A program made the translations under genes and the position numbers. Positions 34,890 through 44,412 of a stretch of DNA of 64,000 bases are shown piece after piece. Position 1 is the first letter of the stretch, and every line of letters starts with the position of its first letter. Under the pieces are notes generated by a model. The model saw nothing but the letters and a program-made list of their open reading frames with translations, was not told where the DNA came from and searched no databases. Source of the stretch: DATFDN01 sp963756545. GTDB taxonomy: Bacteria; Pseudomonadota; Alphaproteobacteria; Acetobacterales; Acetobacteraceae. The stretch spans positions 682,001 through 746,000 of the forward strand of contig CAVWNY010000003.1 in assembly GCA_963756545.1 (NCBI GenBank), in the 5' to 3' direction.

Positions 34890-36989
34890 TTAGGGGTGCA
34901 TCCACCCGGCCAAAATGGCCAGCAGCAGAAGCGCCACGATATTGGTGATCTTGATCAGCGGATTAACCGCGGGGCCGGCGGTGTCCTTGTAGGGATCGCC
35001 CACCGTGTCGCCGGTCACCGCGGCCTTATGGGCCTCCGACCCCTTGCCGCCGTGATGGCCCTCCTCGATGTATTTTTTGGCGTTGTCCCAGGCGCCGCCG
35101 CCGGCGGTCATCGAGATCGCGACGAACAGCCCGCTCACGATCGTGCCGAGCAGCATCGCGCCCAGTGCGGTGAACGCCGCGACCCGGCCTCCGATGCCCC
35201 AGATGATCACCCACAGGATGATCGGGGCCAGCACGGGCAGCAGCGAAGGCACGATCATCTCGCGGATTGCGGCCCGGGTCAGCATGTCTACGGCGCGGCC
35301 GTATTCGGGCTTGTCGCGGCCTTCCATGATCCCCGGCAACTCCCGGAACTGGCGGCGCACCTCGATGACGACTGAGCCGGCCGCGCGGCCCACGGCGGTC
35401 ATGCCCATCGAGGCGAACAGGTAGGGCAGCATCGCGCCGAGGAACAACCCGATGACCACGAACGGGTCCTCGAGTTGGAAAGGCACCGTGATGTTCGGGA
35501 AGTAGTAGCGCAGATCCTGGGTGTAGGCGGCGAACAGAACCAGCGAGGCGAAGCCGGCCGATCCGATCGCGTAGCCCTTTGTCACGGCCTTCGTGGTGTT
35601 GCCGACGGCGTCCAGAGCGTCGGTGGTGATCCGCACCTCGCGCGGAAGATCCGCCATCTCGGCGATGCCGCCGGCGTTGTCGGTCACCGGACCGTAGGCG
35701 TCGAGCGCCACGATCATCCCGGCCAGCGCCAGCATCGTGGTCGCCGCGATGGCGATACCATAGAGCCCCGCCGCCAGATAGGAGATGATGATGCCTATGC
35801 AGATCGCGACCACCGGTGCGGCCGTCGCCTCCATCGACACAGCCAGCCCCTGGATGACGTTCGTGCCGTGCCCGGTGGTGGAGCTTTGCGCGATGCTACG
35901 CACCGGCCGGTACTCGGTCGAGGTGTAGTACTCGGTGATGACCACGATCGCCCCCGTCACGCCCAGGCCCACCACCGCGCAGATGAAAAGGTCAAGCCCA
36001 GTCAAAGTCCCGGCGTTGACCAGCGGCAGCGTCGTCGTGAAGCCCGTGAACCAGGCGAGGATGCCGGCGATGCCCAAGATGGAGAGCGCGCCGGTCACCA
36101 GTAGGCCCTTGTAGAGCGCCTTCATGATCCCGTTGTCGGGTCCGAGCCGGACGAAGTAGGCGCCGACGATGGAGGTCAGGATGCAGATGGCGCCGATGCC
36201 GAGCGGCACGATCATCAGCGCATCGCGCACTGCCGGAGCGAAGAAGATTGCGCTCAGCAGCATGGTGGCGACGATGGTCACCACATAGGTCTCGAACAGG
36301 TCAGCCGCCATGCCGGCGCAGTCGCCCACATTGTCGCCCACGTTGTCGGCGATCACCGCCGGGTTGCGGGGGTCGTCCTCGGGAATGCCGGCCTCGACCT
36401 TGCCCACGAGATCGGCGCCCACGTCCGCGCCCTTGGTGAAGATGCCGCCGCCCAGACGGGCGAAAATCGAGATCAGGCTGGCGCCGAACGACAACCCGAC
36501 CATCGCCTCCATCACCGGACGGAGATCGTTGGCCGGCAGCACGCCGCGCAGGATGAGGTAGTAGCAGGTCACCCCCAGCAGCCCCAGGCCCACCACCAGC
36601 AGCCCGGTGATCGCACCGGACTTGAAGGCTATATCGAGGCCGGCGGCAAGTCCGCGCCGCGACGCCTGCGCGGTTCGCACGTTGGCGCGCACCGACACGT
36701 TCATGCCCACATAGCCGGCGCAGGCCGACAGTACCGCGCCGATGACGAACCCGATGGCGACCAGGTAGCCGAGCGTGAACCCGAGAAAGATGGTCACCAG
36801 CGCGCCGACCCCGGCTATCGTGAGATATTGGCGGTTCAGGTAGGCACGCGCGCCCTCCTGCACGGCGGCGGCGATCTCCTGCATCCGCGCCGTCCCAGGG
36901 TCGGCGGCAAGAACCTGTCGACTGGTGACGAAGCCGTAGATCAGCGCCAGCACGCCGCAAGCGATGATAAGAACGAAGGCGAAGGGCAT
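34890..36989 (-). CDS. hppA: Proton-pumping membrane pyrophosphatase
   Basis: A 699-residue integral membrane enzyme with about 16 helices that couples pyrophosphate hydrolysis to proton export. The substrate site is ADVGADLVGKVEAGIPEDD and AVIADNVGDNVGDCAGMAAD, with later acidic loops in LDAYGPVTDNAGGIAEM and TGDTVGDPYKDTAGPA. The segment GNTTKAVTKGYAIGSAG has lysine at the position that separates potassium-independent (Lys) from potassium-dependent (Ala) enzymes, so this one should be potassium-independent. ATG 36989 has GAGGAAAC upstream. It is followed by ppa. Confidence 0.95.
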   Translation of the reverse strand: MPFAFVLIIACGVLALIYGFVTSRQVLAADPGTARMQEIAAAVQEGARAYLNRQYLTIAGVGALVTIFLGFTLGYLVAIGFVIGAVLSACAGYVGMNVSVRANVRTAQASRRGLAAGLDIAFKSGAITGLLVVGLGLLGVTCYYLILRGVLPANDLRPVMEAMVGLSFGASLISIFARLGGGIFTKGADVGADLVGKVEAGIPEDDPRNPAVIADNVGDNVGDCAGMAADLFETYVVTIVATMLLSAIFFAPAVRDALMIVPLGIGAICILTSIVGAYFVRLGPDNGIMKALYKGLLVTGALSILGIAGILAWFTGFTTTLPLVNAGTLTGLDLFICAVVGLGVTGAIVVITEYYTSTEYRPVRSIAQSSTTGHGTNVIQGLAVSMEATAAPVVAICIGIIISYLAAGLYGIAIAATTMLALAGMIVALDAYGPVTDNAGGIAEMADLPREVRITTDALDAVGNTTKAVTKGYAIGSAGFASLVLFAAYTQDLRYYFPNITVPFQLEDPFVVIGLFLGAMLPYLFASMGMTAVGRAAGSVVIEVRRQFRELPGIMEGRDKPEYGRAVDMLTRAAIREMIVPSLLPVLAPIILWVIIWGIGGRVAAFTALGAMLLGTIVSGLFVAISMTAGGGAWDNAKKYIEEGHHGGKGSEAHKAAVTGDTVGDPYKDTAGPAVNPLIKITNIVALLLLAILAGWMHP

Positions 36990-37155
36990 TCGAAGCGTTT
37001 CCTCTCGGACGCGCCGGCCCGATTCGAGCTGCGGCGCTGGGAAGGGTGAGGCCGTATGCCAGATGAGTGAACGACAGGCAAATCGCGCCGTCTCGCGAAA
37101 CGGACGTGCGCGCACTTGCGCCGGGTGCCCGGCTCGGGTCACAAACACAACGCAC

Positions 37156-37229
37156 GCGCCCGTAGCTCAACTGGTCAGAGCGGGCCGCTCATAACGGCTT
37201 GGTTGCGGGTTCAAGTCCTGCCGGGCGCA
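37156..37229 (+). tRNA. tRNA with CAT anticodon (elongator Met or Ile2)
   Basis: A 74-base cloverleaf. The acceptor GCGCCCG pairs with CGGGCGC, discriminator A is at 37229, the D arm is GCTC...GAGC, the anticodon stem-loop is GGCCG-CTCATAA-CGGCT with anticodon CAT, and the T arm is GCGGG-TTCAAGT-CCTGC. The CCA end is not encoded: TCG follows. It is not initiator Met, since the three G-C pairs of the anticodon stem are absent. Elongator Met and lysidine-modified Ile2 cannot be told apart with certainty by eye. Confidence 0.9.
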
Positions 37230-37305
37230 TCGCAGTCGGGCGCTGGTTGCCGGCGCGTGCATCGCCACATAGAAGCTTCCCGAAACCCGCAGGAGCCGCC
37301 GCCGG

Positions 37306-38985
37306 ATGCCCAGCTACCAGTACGTCTATGTGATGAAAGACCTGACCAAGTCCTTCCCCGGCGGACGGGAGGTCTTCAAGGGCATCACCCTCTCCTTCCT
37401 GCCGGGCGTGAAGATCGGCGTGCTCGGCGTGAACGGCGCCGGCAAGTCCACCCTGCTGAAAATCATGGCCGGCATCGAGACCGATTTCGGCGGTGAGGCC
37501 TGGGCCGCCGATGGCGTGCGCGTCGGCTATCTCTCGCAGGAGCCGCAACTCGATCCGGCCAAGACCGTCGGCGGCAATGTCGAGGAGGCGTTCGCCGAAC
37601 TGAAAGCGGCGCTCGATCGCTTCAACACGATCTCGATGCGCTTCACCGAGCCGATGAGCGACGAGGAGATGAACGACCTGCTCGCGGAGCAGGCGGATCT
37701 CCAGGCCAAGATCGATGCCGGGGACGGCTGGGATCTCGACCGCCGCGTCGATATCGCGCTCGATGCGCTGCGCTGCCCGCCGGCGAATGCCGATGTCACC
37801 ACGCTCTCGGGCGGGGAGCGACGGCGCGTCGCGCTCTGCCGGCTGCTGCTGGAGCGCCCCGACATCCTGCTGCTCGACGAGCCGACGAACCACCTGGACG
37901 CCGAGAGCGTCGCCTGGCTGGAACGGACCCTGCAGGAGTATCGCGGCACCGTCATGCTCGTCACTCACGACCGCTACTTCCTCGACAACGTCACCAGTTG
38001 GATTCTCGAGATCGAGCGCGGGCGCGGATACCCCTACGAGGGCAACTATTCCGCCTGGCTTGCACAGAAGCGCAAGCGCCTCGCCCAGGAGGAGAAGGAA
38101 GAGAGCGCACGTCAGCGCGCCCTCGCCGCGGAGCAGGAGTGGATCGCCGCCTCCCCGCGCGCCCGCCAGGCCAAGAGCCGCGCCCGCATTCAGCGGTACG
38201 AGGATATGCTGGCCGCGTCGCAGGAACAGGCGGGTGGCGTGGCCGAGATCGTCATCCCGCCCGGGCCGCGCCTCGGCGGCGTGGTGATCGAGGCCGACCA
38301 TCTCTCCAAGGGCTTCGGCGACCAGGTCCTCATCGACAATCTGAACTTCAAGCTGCCACCCGGCGGCATCGTCGGCGTGATCGGCCCCAACGGGGCCGGC
38401 AAGACGACGCTGTTTCGCATGATCGTCGGCCAGGAGAGCCCCGACGACGGCAGCCTGCGAGTAGGCGACACCGTGAAGCTCGGATACGTGGACCAGTCCC
38501 GCAATTCGCTCGATCCCAACAAGAGCGTGTGGCAGGAAATCAGCGGCGGCGAGGATATGATCTATCTGGGCAAGCGTGCGGTTCAGTCGCGCGCCTATGT
38601 GGGCGCCTTCAATTTCAAGGGGTCCGACCAGCAGAAAAAGGTCGGCATCCTCTCTGGCGGCGAACGCAACCGGGTGCATCTGGCGAAGATGCTGAAGGCC
38701 GAGCACAACGTGATCCTGCTCGACGAGCCGACCAACGACCTCGACGTGGACACGCTGCGCGCGCTTGAGGAGGCGCTGGCCGAGTTCGCCGGTTGTGCCG
38801 TCATCATCACCCACGATCGCTGGTTCCTCGACCGGCTCGCGACGCACATCCTGGCCTTCGAGGGCGACAGCCACGTCGAGTGGTTCGAGGGCAACTTCCA
38901 GGCCTACGAGGAGGATAAGCGCCGCCGCCTCGGCGCGGACGCGACCGAGCCGCACCGCATCAAATACCGCCCACTCGCGCGGTAG
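37306..38985 (+). CDS. ettA: Energy-dependent translational throttle protein EttA (ABC-F ATPase)
   Basis: A 559-residue soluble protein with two ABC ATPase domains and no membrane part. It binds the ribosomal E site and gates elongation by ADP/ATP ratio. Domain 1 has Walker A GVNGAGKSTLLKI, signature TLSGGERRRVALCRLL and LLLDEPTNHLDAES. The arm/linker spans about residues 240-300. Domain 2 has GPNGAGKTTLFRM, ILSGGERNRVHLAKML and LLDEPTNDLDVDTL. Length and linker fit EttA rather than Uup or YheS. Confidence 0.94.
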   Translation: MPSYQYVYVMKDLTKSFPGGREVFKGITLSFLPGVKIGVLGVNGAGKSTLLKIMAGIETDFGGEAWAADGVRVGYLSQEPQLDPAKTVGGNVEEAFAELKAALDRFNTISMRFTEPMSDEEMNDLLAEQADLQAKIDAGDGWDLDRRVDIALDALRCPPANADVTTLSGGERRRVALCRLLLERPDILLLDEPTNHLDAESVAWLERTLQEYRGTVMLVTHDRYFLDNVTSWILEIERGRGYPYEGNYSAWLAQKRKRLAQEEKEESARQRALAAEQEWIAASPRARQAKSRARIQRYEDMLAASQEQAGGVAEIVIPPGPRLGGVVIEADHLSKGFGDQVLIDNLNFKLPPGGIVGVIGPNGAGKTTLFRMIVGQESPDDGSLRVGDTVKLGYVDQSRNSLDPNKSVWQEISGGEDMIYLGKRAVQSRAYVGAFNFKGSDQQKKVGILSGGERNRVHLAKMLKAEHNVILLDEPTNDLDVDTLRALEEALAEFAGCAVIITHDRWFLDRLATHILAFEGDSHVEWFEGNFQAYEEDKRRRLGADATEPHRIKYRPLAR

Positions 38986-38996
38986 CCGGTCCGCGA

Positions 38997-39518
38997 TTGG
39001 CGCCAAATCCGGTCCCCAATCCGGCCTGGGTACTCAGGACGGCCCGCCTCGACATGGTGCCCGTGAGTTGGGCCGACCTCCCCGACCTCCGGGCGCTGAA
39101 AGCGGACCCGCTTGTTTTCGCCCTCATGCTGGGGGGCGTTCGAACCGCCGCTGAGACGGCGGAGGAATTGGCCCAGGATATTGCGTTCTGGGCCGCCCAT
39201 GGCTGCGGCATCTGGTCGGTTCGAGCGGCCGGCAGCTTTCTCGGCATCGCCGGCTTCATGCGTCGTCCCGACGGGCGAGGAATGGCGTTGCGTTTCGCCC
39301 TCTGGCCCGAGGCCCGCGGCCAGGGCCTCGCGCGCGAGGCGGCGGGCGCAGCGCTTCGCTTCGGCCACGACCGCGCGGGGCTCGCCCGCATCGTCGCCAT
39401 CGCCCGCGACACCAACATCGCCTCGCGCACCGTTCTCGGTGGCATCGGCATGATCGCCACGGAAACCTTCGTTCAGGGCGGGCACCCGATGATCCTGTAC
39501 GAGAGCACCCGGCCCTGA
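38997..39518 (+). CDS. GNAT-family N-acetyltransferase (RimJ/RimL-like)
   Basis: A 173-residue acetyltransferase. The N-terminal strand WVLRTARLDMVPVSWADLPDL, the IWSVRAAGSFLGIAGFM strand pair, and the acetyl-CoA loop in LWPEARGQGLAREAAGAALR with DTNIASRTVLGGIGM match the RimJ/RimL group. The substrate is unknown. TTG 38997 is the only start that keeps the first strand; the next in-frame ATG at 39054 would remove it. No clear ribosome binding site is seen, so the start is uncertain. It is 11 bases after ettA. Confidence 0.8.
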   Translation: MAPNPVPNPAWVLRTARLDMVPVSWADLPDLRALKADPLVFALMLGGVRTAAETAEELAQDIAFWAAHGCGIWSVRAAGSFLGIAGFMRRPDGRGMALRFALWPEARGQGLAREAAGAALRFGHDRAGLARIVAIARDTNIASRTVLGGIGMIATETFVQGGHPMILYESTRP

Positions 39519-39519
39519 T

Positions 39520-40125
39520 TCAGCCGTTGGCGCTCGCCTGCCGACGCAGCGCGTCCAGCAATGCCTGAATATTGTCGTGATGCTGGACCATGAACGACGC
39601 ATAATCATCGCGCTGCGTCAGCCGCAGCGAGGTTCCCTCGGCCACCACGTCGGCGATCTTTGGGCTGCCGTTCACCGACTGCACGAGCCAGTCCACATTG
39701 GTGGGCGGCTTGTTCGGGCTCGCGATCGTGCTGGAAACCATTTGCCCGTCGCTTCGGGCGGCGGTCCGGCCAACTGTGAACCGCACGCCTGCGTAATCTC
39801 CGATCTTGGCTGTAATTCCATCGACCAGAACCTTGTGGAATAGGCTTTCGTACTCGCGCTGCTGCTGCGGGGTTGCAAGCCGCCAGAAGCGTCCGAGGAC
39901 AAATCGCGCAACCCCGTCCACGTCCACGTCATTTTCGATGATCTTGGTCAGCGCCGCGCTTTTCTGCGCGGGAGAATCCGAACTGTTCACGATCGAAACG
40001 AGCTGGTTGCCCACGTTTTGGATGAAGGCGGAAGCCTGTTCCTGTGTCTGCGCCCTCGCGGCCGGGGCGACAGCCGCGATCAGGCAGGCGGCGGTCAGGG
40101 TCAGGACGGTGCGGCGAAGGGGCAT
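39520..40125 (-). CDS. mlaC: MlaC-type periplasmic phospholipid-binding protein
   Basis: A 201-residue protein with signal peptide MPLRRTVLTLTAACLIAAVA and cleavage near ARA. The body is an MlaC/Ttg2D domain: ARFVLGRFWRLATPQQQREY, VDWLVQSVNGSPKIADVV and TQRDDYASFMVQHHDN. It ferries phospholipids between the outer-membrane MlaA complex and the inner-membrane MlaFEDB transporter. It lies 19 bases downstream of mlaA in the same operon; mlaD, E, F and B are not in this window. Confidence 0.93.
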   Translation of the reverse strand: MPLRRTVLTLTAACLIAAVAPAARAQTQEQASAFIQNVGNQLVSIVNSSDSPAQKSAALTKIIENDVDVDGVARFVLGRFWRLATPQQQREYESLFHKVLVDGITAKIGDYAGVRFTVGRTAARSDGQMVSSTIASPNKPPTNVDWLVQSVNGSPKIADVVAEGTSLRLTQRDDYASFMVQHHDNIQALLDALRRQASANG

Positions 40126-40144
40126 AAGGGCGGCCTCGTGAAGC

Positions 40145-41005
40145 TCAGGGGACTGTGGCGGAGGGCACGGTGGCGGGGCGGATCGCGGTGGGGGTCGTGG
40201 CGGAGCCGGAGGTAACCGGCGGGGTCGACGCCGCGGGGGGAAACCAGGCGGGTATCGTCCGTTCGTTGTCGGCGCGGATTCCGGCTATCTGGGCGTCCCG
40301 ATGCTGGCGGTAAAGGCTGCGGAACGTCGCGTAGGGGTCGAGCGCGCTGCGCCGGATGCGCGAAAATGTTCCGAGATACTGCGCGCGCGCATCGACCAGG
40401 TTCAACGAAAAGTGGCTCCAGTTCGCGGCTGTCACGCCTGCCCCCTGGCCGAAATAGGTCAGCGGATCGCCCGCGATATCGACCAGCCTGCCCGAGGAGT
40501 CCCGCGGGCTTCCCGGCCCCAGCACCGGCAGGAACAGATAGGGTCCGGACCCGACGCCCCAGATCGCGAGGGTGACGCCGAAATCTGCATCATGGTCGGG
40601 ATAGCCCCAATTCGCCGCCAGGTCGAAGACGCCCAGGCCGCCCAGCGTGGTATTGATGAGGAACCGCATCAGCGTGTCGCCGGCGCGGCGCGGCTTGCCC
40701 TCGAGCATATCGTTGCCGAGCTTCACCGGCGAGCTAAGGTTTCCCAGCACGTTGTGGATGCCATGCCGCACGCGTTCGGGCAGCACGTGGGTGTAGGCCA
40801 CGGCCGCCGGCCGGAGCGTGTATCTGTCCAGTGTGGTGTTGGCCGCGTACATCGCCCGGTTGAACGGCTCCAGCGGATCGTTCGCCGCCCGGTATTCGGC
40901 CAGGGCGGCGGGCTCGCTTGCCGGCGGGCGCGTGGCGCAGCCGGCCAGCGCGCAGCTTAGGCCCGCGGCGGCAAGCCAAAGGCGGGTGCTCTTCGGAACG
41001 CGCAT
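40145..41005 (-). CDS. mlaA: MlaA (VacJ) outer membrane lipoprotein
   Basis: A 286-residue lipoprotein with lipobox LSCALAGC at about residues 17-24. The MlaA core starts with NDPLEPFNRAMYAANTTLD, then RHGIHNVLGNLSSPVKLGND, GLGVFDLAANWGYPDHDADFG and YLFLPVLGPGSPRDSSGRLVD. It removes mislocated phospholipids from the outer leaflet. The C-terminal about 40 residues are Pro/Thr/Ser-rich. ATG 41005 has GAGG upstream; a longer frame adds 142 unrelated residues. It precedes mlaC. Confidence 0.94.
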   Translation of the reverse strand: MRVPKSTRLWLAAAGLSCALAGCATRPPASEPAALAEYRAANDPLEPFNRAMYAANTTLDRYTLRPAAVAYTHVLPERVRHGIHNVLGNLSSPVKLGNDMLEGKPRRAGDTLMRFLINTTLGGLGVFDLAANWGYPDHDADFGVTLAIWGVGSGPYLFLPVLGPGSPRDSSGRLVDIAGDPLTYFGQGAGVTAANWSHFSLNLVDARAQYLGTFSRIRRSALDPYATFRSLYRQHRDAQIAGIRADNERTIPAWFPPAASTPPVTSGSATTPTAIRPATVPSATVP

Positions 41006-41149
41006 ATGTGTCTGCCTCGGACCTGGGTGGGCACGGTCGCGTGTCAGCCTGGGCTCCGCACGCTCATGACGGTAACCGGGGCGGATTGGAACAGAGAAGC
41101 GGTTAAGCTTGCGTGATCGGCATGTAGCACGACGGGAACAAATCGCAAC

Positions 41150-41182
41150 GTACGCCGCGATCAAGCTTCGCGGCTTGCGTAC
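41150..41182 (+). promoter_or_regulatory. Hairpin in the metF upstream region
   Basis: GTACG-CCGCG at 41150-41159 faces CGCGG-CTTG-CGTAC at 41169-41182, a 10-pair stem with a 4-base bulge and a 9-base loop, ending 28 bases before the metF start codon. It could be an operator or an RNA element. I do not recognise a known riboswitch. Confidence 0.4.
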
Positions 41183-41210
41183 CCCTCGCGCGACCCGGCA
41201 AAAGTAGCGG

Positions 41211-42200
41211 ATGAACACCGCCACACCCGCTCTCCCCGAACGCGCCCCGCACACGCTCGAGCGTTGGCTCGCCCGCCCTCGTGTGGACGGCCTGCCCGCA
41301 CGCGGCGCCGACAACCCGCCGCCTAAGCTTTCGTTCGAGTTTTTCCCGCCACGGACCGAAGCGCTGGAGCACCAGCTCTGGACCTGCATCCGCCGGCTGG
41401 AGCCGCTGACCCCTCGCTTTGTCTCGGTCACCTACGGCGCCGGCGGCAGCACGCGCGCGCGGACTCATGCAACCGTGATTCGCCTCGCGCGCGAGACGTC
41501 GCTCTTGCCGGCCGCGCACCTTACCTGCGTCGGCGCGAGCCGGGCCGAGGTGGACGAGGTGGCGCGCCAATATTGGGATTCCGGTGTCCGCCACGTGGTC
41601 GCCCTTCGCGGCGACCCGCCCAACGGCGGCCCCCACGAGGCGCATCCGGATGGGTATCCTTATGCCGCCGATCTCGTCGCCGGGCTCCGCCGAGTCGGAG
41701 ATTTCGAGATCTCGGTGGCGGCCTATCCCGAGACCCATCCCCAGGCCCACAGCCCCGACGCCGACCTCGACAACCTCAAGCGCAAGCTGGACGCGGGCGC
41801 CGCGCGCGCAATCACCCAGTTCTTCTTCGACGGGACCGTGTTCCTGCGGTTCCTTGACAAGTGCCTCGCAGCCGGCATCGCCGCCCCGATCGTGCCGGGC
41901 ATCCTGCCCGTATCAAATTTTGCCCAGGCCGCTCGGATCAGTGCCATGTGCGGCACCAGTATCCCGCCATGGCTCGCCGAGGTGTTTGAAGGCGCGGACG
42001 ACGACCCCGAACTCCGTCGCATGATCGCCGCCATTGTTGCGGCCGAGCAGGTGCGCCTCCTGCAAGCCAACGGCGTCGACGAGTTCCACTTCTACACGCT
42101 CAACCGACCCGAGCTGACTCACGCGATCGCCCACATTCTCGGCGTGCGGGCGCGGCCGGCTGGGGCGCCATCCGCGGAGCCGGCCGCTCCCGGAGCATGA
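41211..42200 (+). CDS. metF: Methylenetetrahydrofolate reductase
   Basis: A 329-residue FAD enzyme that makes 5-methyltetrahydrofolate for methionine synthesis. Key blocks: KLSFEFFPPRTEALEHQLW with the catalytic glutamate, RFVSVTYGAGGSTRART, HLTCVGASRAEVDEV, VVALRGDPPNGG, and AITQFFFDGTVFLRFLD. The C-terminus has VDEFHFYTLNRPELT. The N-terminal about 35 residues before the first strand are a short extension. It is 7 bases before the helicase gene. Confidence 0.95.
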   Translation: MNTATPALPERAPHTLERWLARPRVDGLPARGADNPPPKLSFEFFPPRTEALEHQLWTCIRRLEPLTPRFVSVTYGAGGSTRARTHATVIRLARETSLLPAAHLTCVGASRAEVDEVARQYWDSGVRHVVALRGDPPNGGPHEAHPDGYPYAADLVAGLRRVGDFEISVAAYPETHPQAHSPDADLDNLKRKLDAGAARAITQFFFDGTVFLRFLDKCLAAGIAAPIVPGILPVSNFAQAARISAMCGTSIPPWLAEVFEGADDDPELRRMIAAIVAAEQVRLLQANGVDEFHFYTLNRPELTHAIAHILGVRARPAGAPSAEPAAPGA

Positions 42201-42207
42201 GGCGGGC

Positions 42208-44400
42208 GTGACCGACTACCTGACCCGGCTGAACGCCGAGCAGCGGGCCGCCGTGGAGACCCTGGACGGCCCGCTCCTCGTGCTGGCCGGCGCCGGCACC
42301 GGCAAGACGCGCGTCCTTACCACCCGCTTCGCCCATATCCTTGTCTCCGGCCGCGCCGCGTCCAGCCAGGTGCTCGCCGTCACCTTTACCAACAAGGCGG
42401 CGCGCGAGATGCGCGAGCGAGTCGGCGCCATCCTCGGCCGGCCCGCCGAGGGGCTTTGGCTCGGCACCTTCCACGCCCTCTGCGCGCGGATGCTACGTCG
42501 CAATGCCGAGCTTGTCGGCCTGGGGTCGAGCTTCACCATCCTCGACACCGATGATCAGCTCCGCTTGCTCAAGCAGGTGATGGAGGCGTCCGGCACCGAC
42601 GTCCGCCGCTGGCCACCCCAGGCTCTCATGGGCATCGTCCAGCGCTGGAAGGATCGGGGCCTCACGCCCGCTCGCGTCACCGAAGCCGAAGATACGGATT
42701 TCGCCGCCGGCCGCGCCCGCGCGCTCTACAGCGGCTACCAGGAGCGCCTGCGCGCCCTGAACGCGGTCGATTTCGGCGACTTGCTGCTGCACATGACGGA
42801 GATTCTGCGGACCCAGCCCGAGGTACTCGCCCAGTACCACCGCGCCTACCGCTACATCCTGGTCGACGAGTACCAGGACACGAACGTCGTCCAGTATCTC
42901 TGGCTGCGCCTGCTCGCCCAAGCGCACCGCAACATCTGCTGCGTCGGCGATGACGACCAGTCGATCTATTCCTGGCGCGGCGCCGAGGTGGAGAACATCC
43001 TGCGCTTCGAGCACGACTTCCCCGGCGCTCGCGTGGTCCGGCTCGAGGCCAATTACCGCTCCACCGCCCCCATCCTCGCCGCCGCCTCGGGCCTGATCGC
43101 TCATAACGAAGGCCGATTGGGCAAGACGCTGCGGCCCGGCCGCACCGACGCGATCGGCGAAAAGGTGCAGGTGGTCGGCCTCTGGGACTCCGATGAGGAG
43201 GCGCGCATGGCCGGCGATCGGATCGAGGCGCTGCGCCGCGACGGCCATCCGCTCGCCGAGATGGCGGTTCTCGTGCGTGCCGGCTTTCAGACCCGCGCTT
43301 TCGAGGAACGGCTGATCACGCTCGGCATTCCCTATCGCGTCGTCGGCGGTCTGCGCTTCTACGAGCGTCAGGAAATCCGCGACGCGATGGCCTACATGCG
43401 GGTGCTCGCCCAGCCTGCCGACGACCTCGCTTTCGAGCGCATCGTCAACGTCCCCCGGCGCGGAATCGGTGAGGCGGCGCTGCGCGCCCTGCACGAGAGG
43501 GCGCGCGCCGAGTCCGTTCCGCTCGCCGAGGCCGCCGCCCGCCTCGTGGAGGAGGGGGCGCTGAAGGGCCGGGTTCGGGACTCCATCGCCGACCTGCTGC
43601 GCGGTTTCACACGCTGGCGATCGATGCTCGGCGCCGACGGGCATATCGTCACCACCGCCGCCATGCTCGACGAGAGTGGCTACACGGGCATGTGGCAGAA
43701 GGACAAGTCGCCCGAGGCGCCAGGCCGCCTCGAGAATCTCAAGGAGTTGGTCCGCGCACTATCGGACTTTGAAACCCTCGCCGGCTTTCTCGACCACGTC
43801 GCGCTGGTAATGGAGAATGAGGAGAACGCCGAAACCGACCGGGTCAGTCTGATGACCCTGCACGGCGCCAAGGGGCTGGAGTTCGACACCGTGTTCCTGC
43901 CCGGCTGGGAGGAGGGCGTATTTCCGAACCAGCGCGCCCTCGACGAGACCGGCGCCAAGGGATTGGAGGAGGAGCGCCGCCTCGCCTATGTCGGGCTTAC
44001 CCGAGCGCGGCGCCGTGCGATCGTGAGCTACGCCGCGAACCGGCGCGTGTACGCCAACTGGCAGAGCAGCATCCCCAGCCGTTTTATCGAGGAGCTGCCC
44101 GAGGACCAGATTGAGCAAACCGGCTCGGCGGCGCTGGCGCGCGATGCCCGTTTCAACGCGCCCACCGTGTTCACCGGCCAGTTCCCGCTCGCCGCCCCGC
44201 GCCGCAAGGTCATCGAGGCATGGGAGCAGCCGGGGCGGCCCGCGCGAACCGACGTGATTCCGATCGGCACCCGCGTTTTCCATCAGAAGTTCGGCTACGG
44301 CACCGTCACGGCCACTACGGATGACCGCCTCGACATTGCCTTCGACAAGGCCGGCGCCAAGCGCGTGCTCGACCGCTATGTGGAAAGGGTAACGGCATAG
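42208..44400 (+). CDS. uvrD: UvrD/PcrA-type 3'-5' DNA helicase
   Basis: A 730-residue superfamily 1 helicase for nucleotide-excision and mismatch repair. It has the Q motif LNAEQRAAVETLDGPLLVLA, Walker A GAGTGKTRVL, VTFTNKAAREMRERV, LVDEYQDTNVVQYLWLRLL, DDDQSIYSWRGAEVENIL, and motif V/VI LMTLHGAKGLEFDTVFLPG and RLAYVGLTRARRR. The C-terminus has a Tudor-like tail (FHQKFGYGTVTATTDDRLD) typical of PcrA/UvrD. GTG 42208 is the start, close behind metF. Confidence 0.94.
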   Translation: MTDYLTRLNAEQRAAVETLDGPLLVLAGAGTGKTRVLTTRFAHILVSGRAASSQVLAVTFTNKAAREMRERVGAILGRPAEGLWLGTFHALCARMLRRNAELVGLGSSFTILDTDDQLRLLKQVMEASGTDVRRWPPQALMGIVQRWKDRGLTPARVTEAEDTDFAAGRARALYSGYQERLRALNAVDFGDLLLHMTEILRTQPEVLAQYHRAYRYILVDEYQDTNVVQYLWLRLLAQAHRNICCVGDDDQSIYSWRGAEVENILRFEHDFPGARVVRLEANYRSTAPILAAASGLIAHNEGRLGKTLRPGRTDAIGEKVQVVGLWDSDEEARMAGDRIEALRRDGHPLAEMAVLVRAGFQTRAFEERLITLGIPYRVVGGLRFYERQEIRDAMAYMRVLAQPADDLAFERIVNVPRRGIGEAALRALHERARAESVPLAEAAARLVEEGALKGRVRDSIADLLRGFTRWRSMLGADGHIVTTAAMLDESGYTGMWQKDKSPEAPGRLENLKELVRALSDFETLAGFLDHVALVMENEENAETDRVSLMTLHGAKGLEFDTVFLPGWEEGVFPNQRALDETGAKGLEEERRLAYVGLTRARRRAIVSYAANRRVYANWQSSIPSRFIEELPEDQIEQTGSAALARDARFNAPTVFTGQFPLAAPRRKVIEAWEQPGRPARTDVIPIGTRVFHQKFGYGTVTATTDDRLDIAFDKAGAKRVLDRYVERVTA

Positions 44401-44412
44401 GCCGGCAACGGA

